Source of the DNA: Heliocidaris tuberculata
Taxonomy: Eukaryota > Echinodermata > Echinoidea > Camarodonta > Echinometridae
Assembly: GCA_025618425.1 (NCBI GenBank)
Contig: CM046832.1
Coordinates: 25,206,059-25,270,058 of the forward strand
Direction: 5' to 3'
Length of the DNA stretch: 64,000 nucleotides
Shown: one piece after another, positions 23,315-34,130 of the stretch
Position numbering within the stretch: the stretch's first letter is position 1
Layout of the letters: each line of letters begins with the position of its first letter
The notes under the pieces: generated by a model
What the model was told of the DNA's origin: nothing
The model's input: only the letters and a program-made list of their open reading frames with translations
The model's database searches: none
Position numbers and translations under genes: made by a program

Positions 23315-23828
23315 TATAGTGCTAGAAATAACACTCCGATCAGAGTCATGATGAGTTTCAAATTTTCACCTTTTATTTCAGATCATCTTCAGGAACTAAA
23401 GCATCAGTGAACATGAACTGTTTATGAATAGTCAGAAAGTTTGACATCAAATGAACTTAATCAATTAAATTACAAACACTAGAGAAATGGAATGAGATCA
23501 GTTAAATGTTACAAAGGAGAGTGATTGAGAAGTATACCAAACAAACGGAATGTTAAATGGGGATAAACAAATTGTTTACAGTAAGAATGTTGATTAGGGG
23601 ATAAATACATTGTATACAAAGGGAAAGTGAAAGGACAATCTAATTCAAATCTCATTCCTTTTCTGTTTGTAATTTAATTTATTGAGTTCATTTGATTTCA
23701 AACTCTCTGACTATATATAAACAGTTCATGTTCACTGATGTTATAGTTCCTAAAGATGATCTGAAATAAAAGGTCGAAAATTAGAAACTCATCATGACTC
23801 TGCTCGGAGTAGTATTTTTAGCACTATA
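23315..23828. mobile_element. Fold-back element between MBD4 and the unknown gene
   Basis: Ends tatagtgctagaaata and tagtatttttagcactata are inverted, and so are agagtcatgatgagtttc and gaaactcatcatgactct, and gaacatgaactgtttat and ataaacagttcatgttc. The arms are about 210 bases. It sits between blocks of catacatgtatatc-type repeats (23225-23275 and 23829-23870). Confidence 0.85.
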
Positions 23829-24020
23829 TATTCATATATCTGATTCTCATACATGTATATCTTAATGTTATTTATATATATGAATGACTGAAATACTTAC
23901 AAAATATTGTGTCGGAATCATGAATTCTAAAGGTGTTTTACAGATAACCATCATGTAGCCCTCGAAATTTCCATTCTTACATAATTTTGCAATTCGGGAT
24001 TTAGAGGATATTACATCAAT

Positions 24021-24026
24021 TTTATT
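24021..24026 (-). other. Candidate poly(A) signal for the unknown minus-strand gene
   Basis: TTTATT on the plus strand reads AATAAA on the minus strand about 390 bases downstream of the stop. Another lies at 23372-23377 inside a fold-back transposon. Positional inference only. Confidence 0.35.
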
Positions 24027-24414
24027 GTAAGCAATACTACACAACAATAACAAAAGGGATTTTCACTGATCACTGGTGCTCATATAACTTTTATCGTGCT
24101 CATCCTTGCGTAGATTTAACTGGATACTATAATACTTTTTAAATTTTACATAATCATAATGAATATACCATTGGAAAAATCTTTTAAACTGTCCATTTCC
24201 AATAAATAGGACAACTGTCGAAAACAATTTACAGTTGTATAAACATGTATATAAACAAAGATCATTGTACTTCTATTGTGAACAATAAATATTTTTTGTA
24301 AATCTAAAGATATAATTTTGCGTAGTCAGTTATTGTTTGACTATTTTATCTTAACTTGGCTGTCTATCGAACATAAGGAAAGAAACCCGCTATGCCCTTC
24401 ATCTTGGTATCTTA

Positions 24415-25240
24415 TCATCCCACGTCTACGATTTTTTTCGAAACAGAAGAACTATTCGACATGATACCCTTCAATGTTTTCGAACTTGATATTGAATCTG
24501 ACATGGATGGATTTTCTTTTAAACCAGAGGGTTTGCTGACATGCGTGATTCCTCTGTCTTCTTCTATGGCTGACAGTCGATCCACCTTCCCCAAATCATT
24601 CTTGAATCGAACCATCTTATGTGTGAATCTTCTAGGTGTCCCAAGTAATGTCGGTTCACCTAAGTCTTCCATTTTCTGTAGCGCTTCTGACTGAGCGGTT
24701 TTCATATTGATGATATCGTCTCCAGACGAGCACCTGGACTTACTTTTGATTACTGCATCATCTATCAAACGACTCGTCAAGCTCTTGTCTAGTTTGCTGG
24801 AAGTCTCGGATTTGATAGCTGGTAGTGGTTTGGATTTATGCATCGTCCTTTTGTTCAAAGTTTGTTTCGATGTGCCGCGATGCTTCAACGTTATTCTTGA
24901 GCCAATCATCTCTTTCGATCTCGTCATCTGACTCGACCCAGCTTCATTACTTGCTTGGGATTGTCCAGGCGGTTTGGGACGAGTTTGCTCAGTTGGTAAA
25001 CCACAAGTCTGAGGCTCTGTCTTTGAGACAGTTCTCGGAGTATTCAGAGATGATTGAGGGTCATCCTGCAAAGGAGGAATCTTGTCAAGTGTCCGTAGTG
25101 GTTTTAACGGGTTCTTGAGTCTTGAGTGACTTCTTGTTCGACGGTGACCATCCTCGTTTTCTTCTTTATCGACGACCAGGACAACCGGGTTATTGATGTG
25201 ACCTTTCGTCTTGTGTTTCGACATCGTCCCCACAATTTTC
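24415..25240 (-). CDS. Unknown gene, large last coding exon
   Basis: The acceptor is ttttactcatag at 25241-25242; the exon is open for 826 bases to TGA at 24417-24415. The encoded 275 residues are rich in Lys, Ser, Thr and Pro, with short recognisable stretches such as HINNPVVLVVDKEEN, LKPLRTLDKIPPL, GTPRRFTHKMVRF and KVDRLSAIEED. The C-terminal Ser-rich tail ends KKIVDVG. It looks intrinsically disordered. Long open frames also exist on the plus strand here but are shadows. Confidence 0.8.
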
Positions 25241-28200
25241 CTATGAGTAAAACATAATTCATCATACATTACCATTAATACTCAAGATGAGTCATGATTG
25301 GTATGATAACATGACCTAAAGGCTACTGATTCTCCCCTGTATTTCAGGCGGATGCGTCAAAATTGACGTTTCCCCAGTCTACGTTTACTAGTCTAGGTCT
25401 TCATGTTTCATTTCTTCTTCTTCTTCTTCTTCTTCTTCTTCTTCTTCTTCTTCTTCTTCTTCTTCTTCTTCTTCTTCTTCTTCTTCTTCTTCTTCTTCTT
25501 CTTCTTCTTCTTCTTCTTCTTCTTCTTCTTCTTCTTCTTCTTCTTCTTCTTCTTCTTCTTCTTCTTCTTCTTCTTCTTCTTCTTCTTCTTCTTTTTCTTC
25601 TTCTTCCTCCTCTTCTTCAGTTTTTCTTTTTCCTTTTCCCTTCTTTTTCTCGCTTTTCTTTCCATTTCATATTGTATGTTTTGATTACATTACTTTTTCT
25701 AAAGACAAAATTGATGATCGTTCGAAATAGTGTTTAATTCATGATCTCATATCACCCCCATGGAACATAAGATGAAAGTCAAGGACTATAAAAGGAACAT
25801 AGGAACGGGGAGCATCATGTGACCAGCATTTTGGGTGTCGAAGAAAATTGCTAAATGGATAACTTTTGGAAATCCCTTGATTTTATATCATCTTCTTTGA
25901 CTTCATGCAATTGAACCATGTATTTTTCACTGACTCGCGCCTGAAATAATATTATGGAAGTTGAATAATACCCCTTGCCAACTTACTTGACATGTGAACT
26001 ATGGCGTACTGCATATGGAACATGTCGAGACTTGAAGTTTCTATATCAAACAAAGTTCAAAGAAAACAATAAAAAATCAGAGCAAACGGAAATAAAATAC
26101 ATTTAATTACAGGAAATCCGTTTCCTCTGCTTTTGTAATAAGTTCAAGTCGAATTATACAAATATATTTGTTCAGAGAATAAGTCTAGTTTTCATTTGGC
26201 CGTGTTCTCTCCTCTTGTCTTCTTGTTTTGATTGGTTATATTCGGTGGTGTGCATCATCGCATTTCTAAAACAACTTCACTATACCGTGACTCCCATCAT
26301 CTTCGGTATCATCCAATTAATTTTGTTAATGGAAGTCGTGCATTATAAATAAGACGAACTTGCTTAATAAAATTACTGAATATTTTTTACTTTTACCCCG
26401 CTAGGCTTGTACCACTTTCTACAGAAGATTTTATTTCTGTAAGTGGATTGTGATGGCTATACAGGTGTTTGTTCTCTTCTATTTCTCATCGTTCTTTTTT
26501 TGTTTCACCTTTTATGTTTTGGTTTGCTCCTATGAACTGTACATAATATTTCTGGGGGAAAAAAAATTTACTTCAACTTTTACTTCGAGATCATCAGGAG
26601 CGTCGATCTATCTTTGGAATGGGGATGGGGCAGATTCTGAACGCTTCATATGATGCACAGTTAAATTCAGTGATCACCTAAATACATTACCAACCAACTC
26701 AATTACCGTATGGGTAACAAACTCGAATCTAGCTCCAAGTTATCGACTTTCCTCTGCAGTACTCTCTTGATGAGCTCTTGCATTGGGATCGGATTGGCGC
26801 CTTTTATGCTGGATTGCGTACGATCTGAGATGACACCCCCGGAGGTGTCAAACTGGTCTGGTTTACTTTGCCTGTAATAGAGAAGGATGTGAAGTATACA
26901 ACACAATGATACATACAGCATATAGGGCCAACAACTTTGATACTTACATTATAGCGGAAAATGTAGTACCGATCATAAATGGACTAATTAAAATGAAATA
27001 CATAATTGCTCAATATATACATTTTGATGTTAACATACTTTAATGTAATACTTTCTAATATAGGCCTACTTTGATTTAATCAGAATGATAAAGATGAATT
27101 AGGTTACTACTAAAATAATATTCTGTTTGATGCTATATCTTGTTGACGAAGATTATAAAGGCATATACATGGACACATACTTTGGCGACATGGCACATTA
27201 TAAGAGCAATATGATTCATTGTGTGTCATGTTATTTTGTCATAACCCTTGGATGATGTTGTTTCCATGACAACCTACCAATGCATGTAGTTACTACCCAG
27301 TAGATCTCCCGGCGTCACGGCTATAGAAGATGATGTCTGATTCATCATACCCCCTGACAGACTGGTATCAACTTTTCCATCACGAATCGTGTACCGCCGC
27401 CTGGCCTGAAGCATTGCAGATGAGGTCCCATGTCCTATCATAGGAATTTTAGAGAGAAATCGTTTTGGTGATTCATATAGTTAAAACAAAACAAAACGTG
27501 TAGCCTCTTTTAACGGTTAATGCTATAATTCGATAGCCCTAGCATCAAATTATTCATATTATAATCAAATTATTCGTAGTACTTTTATTTCAATATATTA
27601 CTCCTTAAAAAATCAAGTATATTCTTTCAATATATATCAGGAAAATATTCAATAGGTCGAACTAACTACAAACATAAACATAATTTGTAGTAATATTTGC
27701 AAATTCTATTTATAGATTAACAATAGTAACTGCAAAATAGAATTCTCTTGGGGCGCCCACCGGATTAATCCTGGATACGCCACTGCCATCACTTAGCTTG
27801 TACAATTGGGGGAGGGGCACTTGAAAATGAGAATGCAAATTAACTCACCGTCTCTTCGCTGTCGCATTCGACTTCGAAGCTGCTCCTGGGCCTTATCACG
27901 CTACATTATAAAAAAAAAGAAGATATAGAATCAGTCGTGAGGTCGATATATGGCATAGCTTCAATCGTACACGATACTGATTATCTATTCGAATTATACC
28001 ATCATAATTCGTTGAAATGTACTTTAAATTAAAAAAAAAGATATCACTAGGTGAGGGACTGATTCCTAGAACATGAATGGGATCACTTTACAAAATCATT
28101 ACATAATTAATCAAGTTACATGTATATAGTTTTCACGTACAGAATGATGGAAAGTCGGTCTAAAATATAAAAATCCCAATAATTCAAGATGAGGGGGAGC

Positions 28201-28359
28201 GCCCCCGATCGAGGACCCCATAATCCATCCCTCCCTCGCTACGCCTGCTGTCATGGCCAGTGGAAACATGGAAATATTTCCCATTATATTTTCAATATGA
28301 TGACTTTTAACGGTGTAGTTATTTACCTTTTGTTTCTGTGACATCATTGTAGTCGTCAT
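24415..28359 (-). CDS. Unrecognised five-exon gene, 410-residue basic low-complexity protein
   Basis: I rebuilt this gene from splice sites: coding segments (5' to 3' on the minus strand) are 28359-28327, 27900-27849, 27434-27278, 26871-26707 and 25240-24415. Every junction is GT-AG with compatible phase (0, 1, 2, 2), and the summed length, 1233 bases, is an exact multiple of three from ATG to TGA. The protein starts MTTTMMSQKQK. It has a basic Arg/Gln-rich helix-like segment (about 12-30, RDKAQEQLRSRMRQRR), a middle part with QARRRYTIRDGKVD and MQELIKRVLQRKVDNLEL, and a long Lys/Ser/Thr-rich C-terminal part (about 136-410) that looks disordered. I see no signal peptide, membrane segment, zinc motif or enzyme signature, and I do not recognise the family. 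It is tail to tail with MBD4 and head to head with CERK. It is probably a real gene because five independent phase constraints agree; function unknown. Confidence 0.75.
25412..25618. repeat. (TTC)n / (GAA)n microsatellite in intron of unknown gene
   Basis: About 180 bases (some 60 units) of pure TTC on the plus strand, then about 25 interrupted bases. On the transcribed gene's sense strand it is (GAA)n, about 170 bases upstream of the last 3' splice site (25241). Confidence 0.97.
25741..26706. other. Intron 4 of the unknown gene, remainder
   Basis: AT-rich; no repeat or gene recognised. Confidence 0.45.
26707..26871 (-). CDS. Unknown gene, exon 4
   Basis: The acceptor is ctctattacag and the donor ATACG|gtaatt. 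It encodes QSKPDQFDTSGGVISDRTQ, SSIKGANPIPMQELIKRVLQ and RKVDNLELDSSLLPIR. The MQELIKRVLQRKVDNLEL part looks like an amphipathic helix. The frame closes five bases into the intron, supporting the donor. Confidence 0.77.
26872..27277. other. Intron 3 of the unknown gene
   Basis: AT-rich intron; nothing else supported. Confidence 0.5.
27278..27434 (-). CDS. Unknown gene, exon 3
   Basis: The acceptor is cctatgatag and the donor CATTG|gtaggt. It encodes GHGTSSAMLQARRRYTIRDG, KVDTSLSGGMMNQTSSS, IAVTPGDLLGSNYMH and W. It has open frame for 157 bases, and the phases fit both neighbours. Confidence 0.75.
27435..27848. other. Intron 2 of the unknown gene with a repeat end
   Basis: AT-rich. The stretch gattaatcctggatacgccactgcc near 27763-27788 resembles the end of the CAGTGGCGGA repeat family. 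Confidence 0.4.
27849..27900 (-). CDS. Unknown gene, exon 2
   Basis: On the minus strand the acceptor is ataatgtag and the donor GACG|gtgagtt (near consensus). It encodes RDKAQEQLRSRMRQRRD, strongly basic with helical character. It enters in phase 0 and leaves with one base of a Gly codon. Confidence 0.75.
28327..28359 (-). CDS. Unknown gene, coding exon 1 (start codon)
   Basis: ATG at 28359-28357 in the context gaaacaATGacg; it encodes MTTTMMSQKQK. The donor is AAAAG|gtaaat and the phase is 0. Two further in-frame Met codons follow, so the exact start is uncertain. A 5'UTR presumably lies above 28360. Confidence 0.65.
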
Positions 28360-29721
28360 TGTTTCTCCAGGGCTGTAGTGCTATCCTGACATTACACTAT
28401 TCGAAAAACAGAGAATGGAGGATTTACGGATTACTGATAAAAGAATTATACCGCCAAAATAATTATAACAGCTTAAAGATTTGGGGAGCGTATATAGTCC
28501 CTGCATTTATTCCTACATTATAATTAATGCTACACAGTTATTTAAATCATTCCCTTATAATATTCGGATTATGTTTGATGTTTTGCCCTTTGAGTTACAA
28601 AGTACATTAAATCTGTATATTTTATTCTTATGATTACGCCATGTACACAATGACATCGGCATGGATAAACATGGAGTTTGCCCAATCTTTACGATCACAT
28701 GAAATTGCAGACTTTGTTACAGAATGAGTTTATTAATAATATTTACCAATTATCCATCTTCCTGTGCATGCATGCAGACACGAAGTTTCGTAATGAAATA
28801 ATGTCTTCCTTCTTTCGTGGAACTACAAGTCAAGAGATGCATCATTTGTTTCTCATTTGAAAAAAAAAGTCAGCAAAAAAAAAAATGAATGTATCAGCAA
28901 TGTTGATGAGCCATAGTTTCAGTTTAGACCAGATTATGGATAGCCTACATAATGACGTCTCAATGATCACTATGTATTATCAGTGTGTCTCGGGTGCCTA
29001 TACGCCATCTTGTCTTTGTGCCTATTTTGTGAAGACTTCTCGATATCTCACATTACATGTAAACCTTTATCAATTAAGTTTACTCAAGCGCAGTTCCATT
29101 TTATGGCACTTGTGTGGACAGTTCCTATATTCTGTATCACAACCCATGTTGGAAAAAAATAACAGCAACTGCCCTGTAGGCCTATAACATTCAATGAATG
29201 ATATCTTGTCTGCATGTCCTGCATAATTTGCTCGACGTCAATATACTCCTTATACGGGGTTGGGATATTTATTGATTATCAGAAAGAGGATCTCATGTAT
29301 GGTTGTGGCCATTTGTTTGCGAGGGCGGCCCTCTGCCCAAACTGGTCAACCCCTTTATCATTTTCTTGAGACTCGGAGTATCGACCCGTATGTGGGCGAT
29401 CGAAGAAGTATTGCGGAGGAGATCAACATCATGACACGAAAGACGCGTATTATCGGTCGAAGATGATCAGCAGCAGACAGCGATCTCTGTTTGGCAGGAT
29501 TGATAATAAAGGTCTACAATGCATCGGGGGCTTAAACTGAAATGGGATGATTGTGATAAGCTTTCGAAATTCGAGTGCCAACCCTCCTTTCACTCTTAAA
29601 GCAATCCACAGAAATAAAGTCAGCGTCGATATCATTTTCCTTGCTTTTCTTAAGTTTTGTGGACATAAACTTCAATTAATATTACACGTAAATTACTTGT
29701 GGCAAAAGAGTAAAATATGTA
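28360..29721. other. 5' flank of unknown gene, no recognised feature
   Basis: Upstream side of the minus-strand gene and start of the 5.6-kb divergent interval to CERK. AT-rich; no CpG-rich promoter or TATA element that I can support. Open frames of about 100 codons here match nothing. Confidence 0.4.
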
Positions 29722-29985
29722 CACTGTAAAAAAATAACTGTAAAACTACAGGTTTTTTAGCCCATGAAATTACAAGTTATTGCCGTTATTTCAATTTTAC
29801 AGTCTTTTCCTGTAAAACAACAGCAAGTTTGTTGGTTTACCGGAAATCAGCATATATTTACATAATTTTATTGTAAATATATGCTGATTTCCGGTAAAGA
29901 AAATCTGTGGAAAAACGGGCATCTGGCATCCTGACTGCCAGGAAATTCCCGTGAAATTTTTTATTATTATTTTTTTTTTACAGTG
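29722..29985 (+). mobile_element. CACTGTAAA MITE, copy 1, TA target duplication
   Basis: Left TA-CACTGTAAAAAAATAACTG, right TTTTTTTTACAGTG-TA. Inside, an inverted pair around gctgatttccggtaaa and tttaccggaaatcagc. TA duplication and CACTGTAAA ends suggest a Tc1/mariner-like non-autonomous element. A second copy lies inverted at 56564-56836. Confidence 0.85.
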
Positions 29986-30278
29986 TATTTACATGACTGT
30001 ATATAGGCCTGATTAATGTTTGACCAAGACATATTCCTAAATCGTTAAATGAAGGGTTGAAAAAAAAGAAAATGATATCAAAGAGAAAGAATATTATATT
30101 TTTAATTAATTAGAATATCTACGGTAATAGATATTTAAATAAAGACCTCACTTTCATGCTGTATTCAATCGTGAAATCGTTATAAAGTGGTACCTTTGAA
30201 AAGCAGTTCGAGCTGCAAAGTTAATGCCCCCACGTGCCCGCTAATCGAAAGTAGAACAGGGAAAAGGAAAAATGAGGC

Positions 30279-30323
<45 letters not shown>

Positions 30324-30330
30324 GGGAGGG
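30279..30330. repeat. (GA)n microsatellite
   Basis: gagaga run of about 40 bases, then G-rich. Confidence 0.9.
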
Positions 30331-30362
30331 GAAGAGGGGTTATTGAACATACACCTTCTGTA

Positions 30363-30919
30363 TATTTGGCAAAGAGTTAATTGGCCCAGACACACTATAG
30401 ATTTTTTTAACCCCGTATTATCCTTAACCCCGGACTCTTTTTTTTTTTTTCCTGTTCTCATTTGCAGTTTGTATATCTCCCTAATCAATAGCATTGTTGA
30501 TTCGCTTTTCATCCTGGCGAGTAAGACCAGTGCCCCCCCCCCCCTCCCTCCCTCATGCCGGTGGCTTTTTACACTTTCAAAATTTTGCTTAGTCCGGTAC
30601 TATCGGTGGGGCTAAACGAGGATTTAGCCCCATCGATAGTACGGGACTAAGCTTATATTATAGCCCACTTTCTGTTCACATTGCATTTTTACCAAAGTGG
30701 GATAACTCCACGATAGTACGGAATTATTTTAGCCCTAGAAAAAAAAAAGCAGAGTTAGCCCCACCTTTGGTGGGGATAAGCGCTCTGGCTAGGGAGAAAT
30801 AGTACTGGACTAAAACTGCAAATGAGAACAGGAAAAGAGAAAAAAAAAGAGTCCGCGGGGTTAGGGATAGTACGGGGTTTGAAAAATCTAGTGTGTCTGG
30901 GCCAACTCTTTGCCAAATA
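30363..30919. mobile_element. Fold-back element (tatttggcaaagagtta ends)
   Basis: Arms of about 106 bases: tatttggcaaagagtt...gttctcatttgcagttt at left and aaactgcaaatgagaac...aactctttgccaaata at right. A second inner palindrome lies at about 30594-30650 (agtccggtactatcggtggg paired with catcgatagtacgggact). No coding content. Confidence 0.85.
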
Positions 30920-31095
30920 CACACAAAAATGATAACACTTTATAGTGTTTGTTATTTCGACAACCGTATCGATAGATGGTTATGTTCAGATATATTTTCT
31001 CCATAGAAGGGAGATGGAATGAAAGACAACAATAATACGGGCATAACCACCGAACTCTTTCTCATATTATACTTCTCTCTTTTTCTCACGCTTTG

Positions 31096-31102
<7 letters not shown>

Positions 31103-31126
<24 letters not shown>

Positions 31127-31129
31127 CTT
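31103..31129. repeat. (TC)n microsatellite
   Basis: tctctc run of about 26 bases. Confidence 0.9.
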
Positions 31130-31689
31130 TTATTCTTGATTTGTTTTCCTTTGGCCTTTCTATACCGTTTTGTTTGTTTTGTGTATGCATGGGGGCGAAT
31201 TTTGAAGATATCAATGTTTGGTCACGTACCCGCCACCTCATATTCTCAAAGTGAGGCAGTCTAATCTTATATCTAGTATATTTTTTGTGATAACATTACT
31301 TTTTCCCCATAACAAAGAGTCAAATTTTCAGTGCTCACTCTCAAAATTTAGAAACTTGAATGTTTATATTCGGGCATGCGATGTCCGCCCCTGACGCAAT
31401 TGTGCCCTGATTGTGCTATACACCTATGCCGAAAGGTGACGAGAATCAAATACGGATGGCAACAGCAAGTATGCATGGAATCCCTTTGAAATCACCTCAT
31501 CTACTTGCGATAGTATAAGATTTTAGGACGAGGTCAATTTGTAACGCGGTAAAAAAGAAATAAGTTGTCATTATTTTAATAGAAAATAACTTTATTTTTC
31601 ATTTACTAAATGTTGATTTTTTTTTTCTAAAGATTCAGGAATGCATTTGCTATATCCAAAGATGAAATAACAAACAATTAAACTACTGT

Positions 31690-32420
31690 TATGTGATAAT
31701 AAGACCAATTTTACATTAATTAATAATTTATCAATACCTAGACAGGAAGTGAACGGGAAGTTTAAATGTTTACAAACTTCACACTTTCTTCAGAAAGTAT
31801 TACTCATACAACTTCCAACTAAACCTATGACGCAATGGTCACTTTGTGGTCTTCTTATTCTCAACATCACTCCTTCCAGATAACAGCCCCACTCCCCAAT
31901 ACTGAGTAAAAGTTATGACGTACTTATGGTAATTTGGTCAAGGACTCAAGGTTGACCAACTCCCAATAGGGGGTTTACCCATTATAAAAGGGATTCACTT
32001 CAGGATAGAAGTCAGATAGAATTCAGACTTGACTTCAAGATTTACTTCAGAATAGATTCCAGACATCATGAGAGTATAGTCACCATCAGACTTGCTCTAT
32101 GCTTCATCTTTGTTATATTCATCTGGGTGCCGTTACATAAACTTGCTATTATAGTAACTTTGCTATTATAGTAACTTTTCATGGAATACTGGATTTTGAT
32201 TGGCTCTTGAGCAACGTTACCATGGTAGTTACCATTGATGGCAAAGTTACTATAATAGTAAGTCTTTATGCAATGGCACCCTGCATGTACTTCATCTGAA
32301 TAAATGCTATGCTATACAGCTTTCAACTGTAAATGACTGTGTGCCAAGCATTCATAATGTACTCTCTCTATACTCAAGAAAGGAAACTGTCATTCAACCG
32401 ATCCCTACACAAAACTACAT
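31690..32420 (+). mobile_element. Possible solo LTR with nested MITE
   Basis: A low-confidence call. Between AT-rich flanks there is a promoter-like attataaaagggattc at about 31980 followed 315 bases later by gaataaatgctatgc, the U3-R-U5-like order of an LTR, interrupted by a MITE at 32124-32281. I could not fix the TG...CA ends or a target duplication. Confidence 0.25.
32124..32281. mobile_element. Short inverted-repeat MITE (gggtgcc...ggcaccc)
   Basis: gggtgccgttacataaactt at left and ttatgcaatggcaccc at right are inverted. ctattatagtaactttg is duplicated in tandem at the left arm and inverted at the right. Same general layout and central gttaccatggtagttaccat as the element at 8590-8744. 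Confidence 0.8.
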
Positions 32421-32814
32421 TTAAACATGTTGGGAGACGGATTCAAATTATTATAATAAATGCAATAAACACAGAGGAATACTGATAGACTTTGGGGGGA
32501 AATTATATTAGTTTAAAGACACTTTAGTTGCTTGGAACGCCACAAGATATGTGAAAATACAAAGAAGTTCTAAGACAATATATACACAGTTTTCTTCAAT
32601 TATGAAATACAACAATGAGAAGCAAAACTTTCGGACAAAATTAGAGATATAGAAGCGCAAAATAACATACATCATATAAAAATATGATTATGATAAATGT
32701 TTAGTATAAGTATCGGGAAATATTATCACATTCTCTTTTCCTTACAACAACAACAGAAATATTAATAACTATACAGAAAAATAATATAAGAAATGGAAAT
32801 AATATGACAGTGAA

Positions 32815-32998
32815 AACAATAATAATAATAATGATAATAGTGATGATGATGATGATGATAATAATATGATAATACTGATAATAATAATGATACAAATAAT
32901 AAAAATTAATAAAAATACTAATACTTATCTTAATAGTAATAACAACAACAACAACAAGAATAGTACCAATGAAAATAATGATGATATTAATAATCAAA
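32815..32998. repeat. Mixed trinucleotide low-complexity tract (aat/gat/aac)
   Basis: About 180 bases of interrupted ataata, gatgatgat and aacaacaac runs. Confidence 0.9.
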
Positions 32999-33104
32999 GT
33001 ATATCTTTGGATATTTTTAAATCATTTTTGTTTGCTTGTTTTCTTTTAGCCAAAATATTGTTGGTAAAGGGGATGAGATTCAACCCCACTCCACCCCGGG
33101 TCTC

Positions 33105-33247
33105 CTGGGGGGAGTTTCATGAAAGGACTTGTCAGATATTTTATCCGACAAATTTGCTCTCAGCCAATCAGATGCAAGGATTTCAGTAGCTTATAACAGT
33201 TGTCGGATAAAATATCCGACAACTTCCTTTCATGAAACGCTCCCCAG
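33105..33247. mobile_element. Short inverted-repeat MITE (ctgggg...ccccag)
   Basis: Left ctggggggagtttcatgaaa, right tttcatgaaacgctccccag; the inner arms gatattttatccgacaa and ttgtcggataaaatatc also pair. 143 bases, no coding content. Confidence 0.85.
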
Positions 33248-33299
33248 ATCTATCAATGAAACTAAATACATAATACGTTTAATTAGCTGTTTACAACTA

Positions 33300-33339
33300 G
33301 TACCCCCCCCCCCCCTTCGCCCACCCCTGCGGTCCGTTC

Positions 33340-33380
<41 letters not shown>
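33300..33380. repeat. Poly(C) then (GT)n tract
   Basis: C run at 33302-33314 and a gtgtgt run of about 40 bases at 33342-33380. Confidence 0.9.
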
Positions 33381-33382
<2 letters not shown>

Positions 33383-33719
33383 CATATAGGTGTGTGCTGC
33401 CAACGTACCATGAACATAAATAGACTCTGCGAACTCTGTGAAAGTTTGTTCACCTTCAACTCCTGTGCTATATTGTTAGTCTATTGAAGCGTCCGTAAAT
33501 CTTTTTGAAAATAATAAATGAAACATTTTCGATTTAAAAAATGAATTTTATCAGTATATTATAGTAAATTTATAAATATAAAGCATATTTATAGTTACAT
33601 ATATCAAAATTTCCTCGCAACGTTACTCGTTAAGTTAAATGTACATAATTATGAATTAATGTATGAATTTTAGACTAGACATAGAAAAAGTTTGTTGGCC
33701 TTTCATACGTCTGGCAGTC

Positions 33720-33973
33720 TGCCAACGAAGCCGGTGTTTATAATGGAGCTGCTGCCTGTGCGCGAGATCGAGATCTAGCTAGGCGATCGCGAGCATGGAT
33801 CATTATAATATTATGCTTACTTCTCGCGTTTATAGCTACATAGGTTAAGAGGATTTTCCTGTATCTTATGTTTATTTTTTATATTTCAAGTCATTCGGCC
33901 TTTGGTATCAAAGATATTATTCAAGACAAAAGTCTAGCCCATCTTCAAGCACATTTGGCCAATTTTGGTTGAA
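33720..33973 (+). promoter_or_regulatory. Likely CERK 5'UTR/promoter neighbourhood
   Basis: The 80 bases around 33740-33800 are GC/CpG richer than the surroundings (gcgcgagatcgagatctagc, gcgatcgcgag), with an in-frame stop at 33935 before the CERK ATG. No TATA box at a sensible distance. Weak, position-based call. Confidence 0.3.
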
Positions 33974-34130
33974 ATGGAGGATGTGAATTCAAGCAGGAAT
34001 GAGGAATCGACATCAGCCGATCTGCAGGCGACGTTTGATATCGAGAGGAAGCCTTGTGATGTGCGGCTCTCAGCCCAGTCCATTACGTGGTGGGAGGCAT
34101 CCTCCTCACTGGGAAGGCATCAGCAACTCC
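33974..34130 (+). CDS. CERK: CERK exon 1
   Basis: The start is gaaATGgag. It encodes MEDVNSSRNEESTSADLQ, then KPCDVRLSAQSITWWEAS and ending RHQQL. The donor is CTCC|gtgagt, with one base of a His codon at the end. The WW-containing strand resembles the first strands of the CERK PH domain. Confidence 0.9.

Noticed and set aside
24392..25118. Plus-strand open frames of 74-100 codons
   Set aside because: Antisense shadows of the unknown gene's last exon.
25363..25737. Long Leu/Phe/Lys open frames on both strands
   Set aside because: They are translations of the (TTC)n microsatellite and have no start context or complexity.
30180..30615. 110- and 142-codon open frames on opposite strands
   Set aside because: Driven by the (GA)n tract and a fold-back element.
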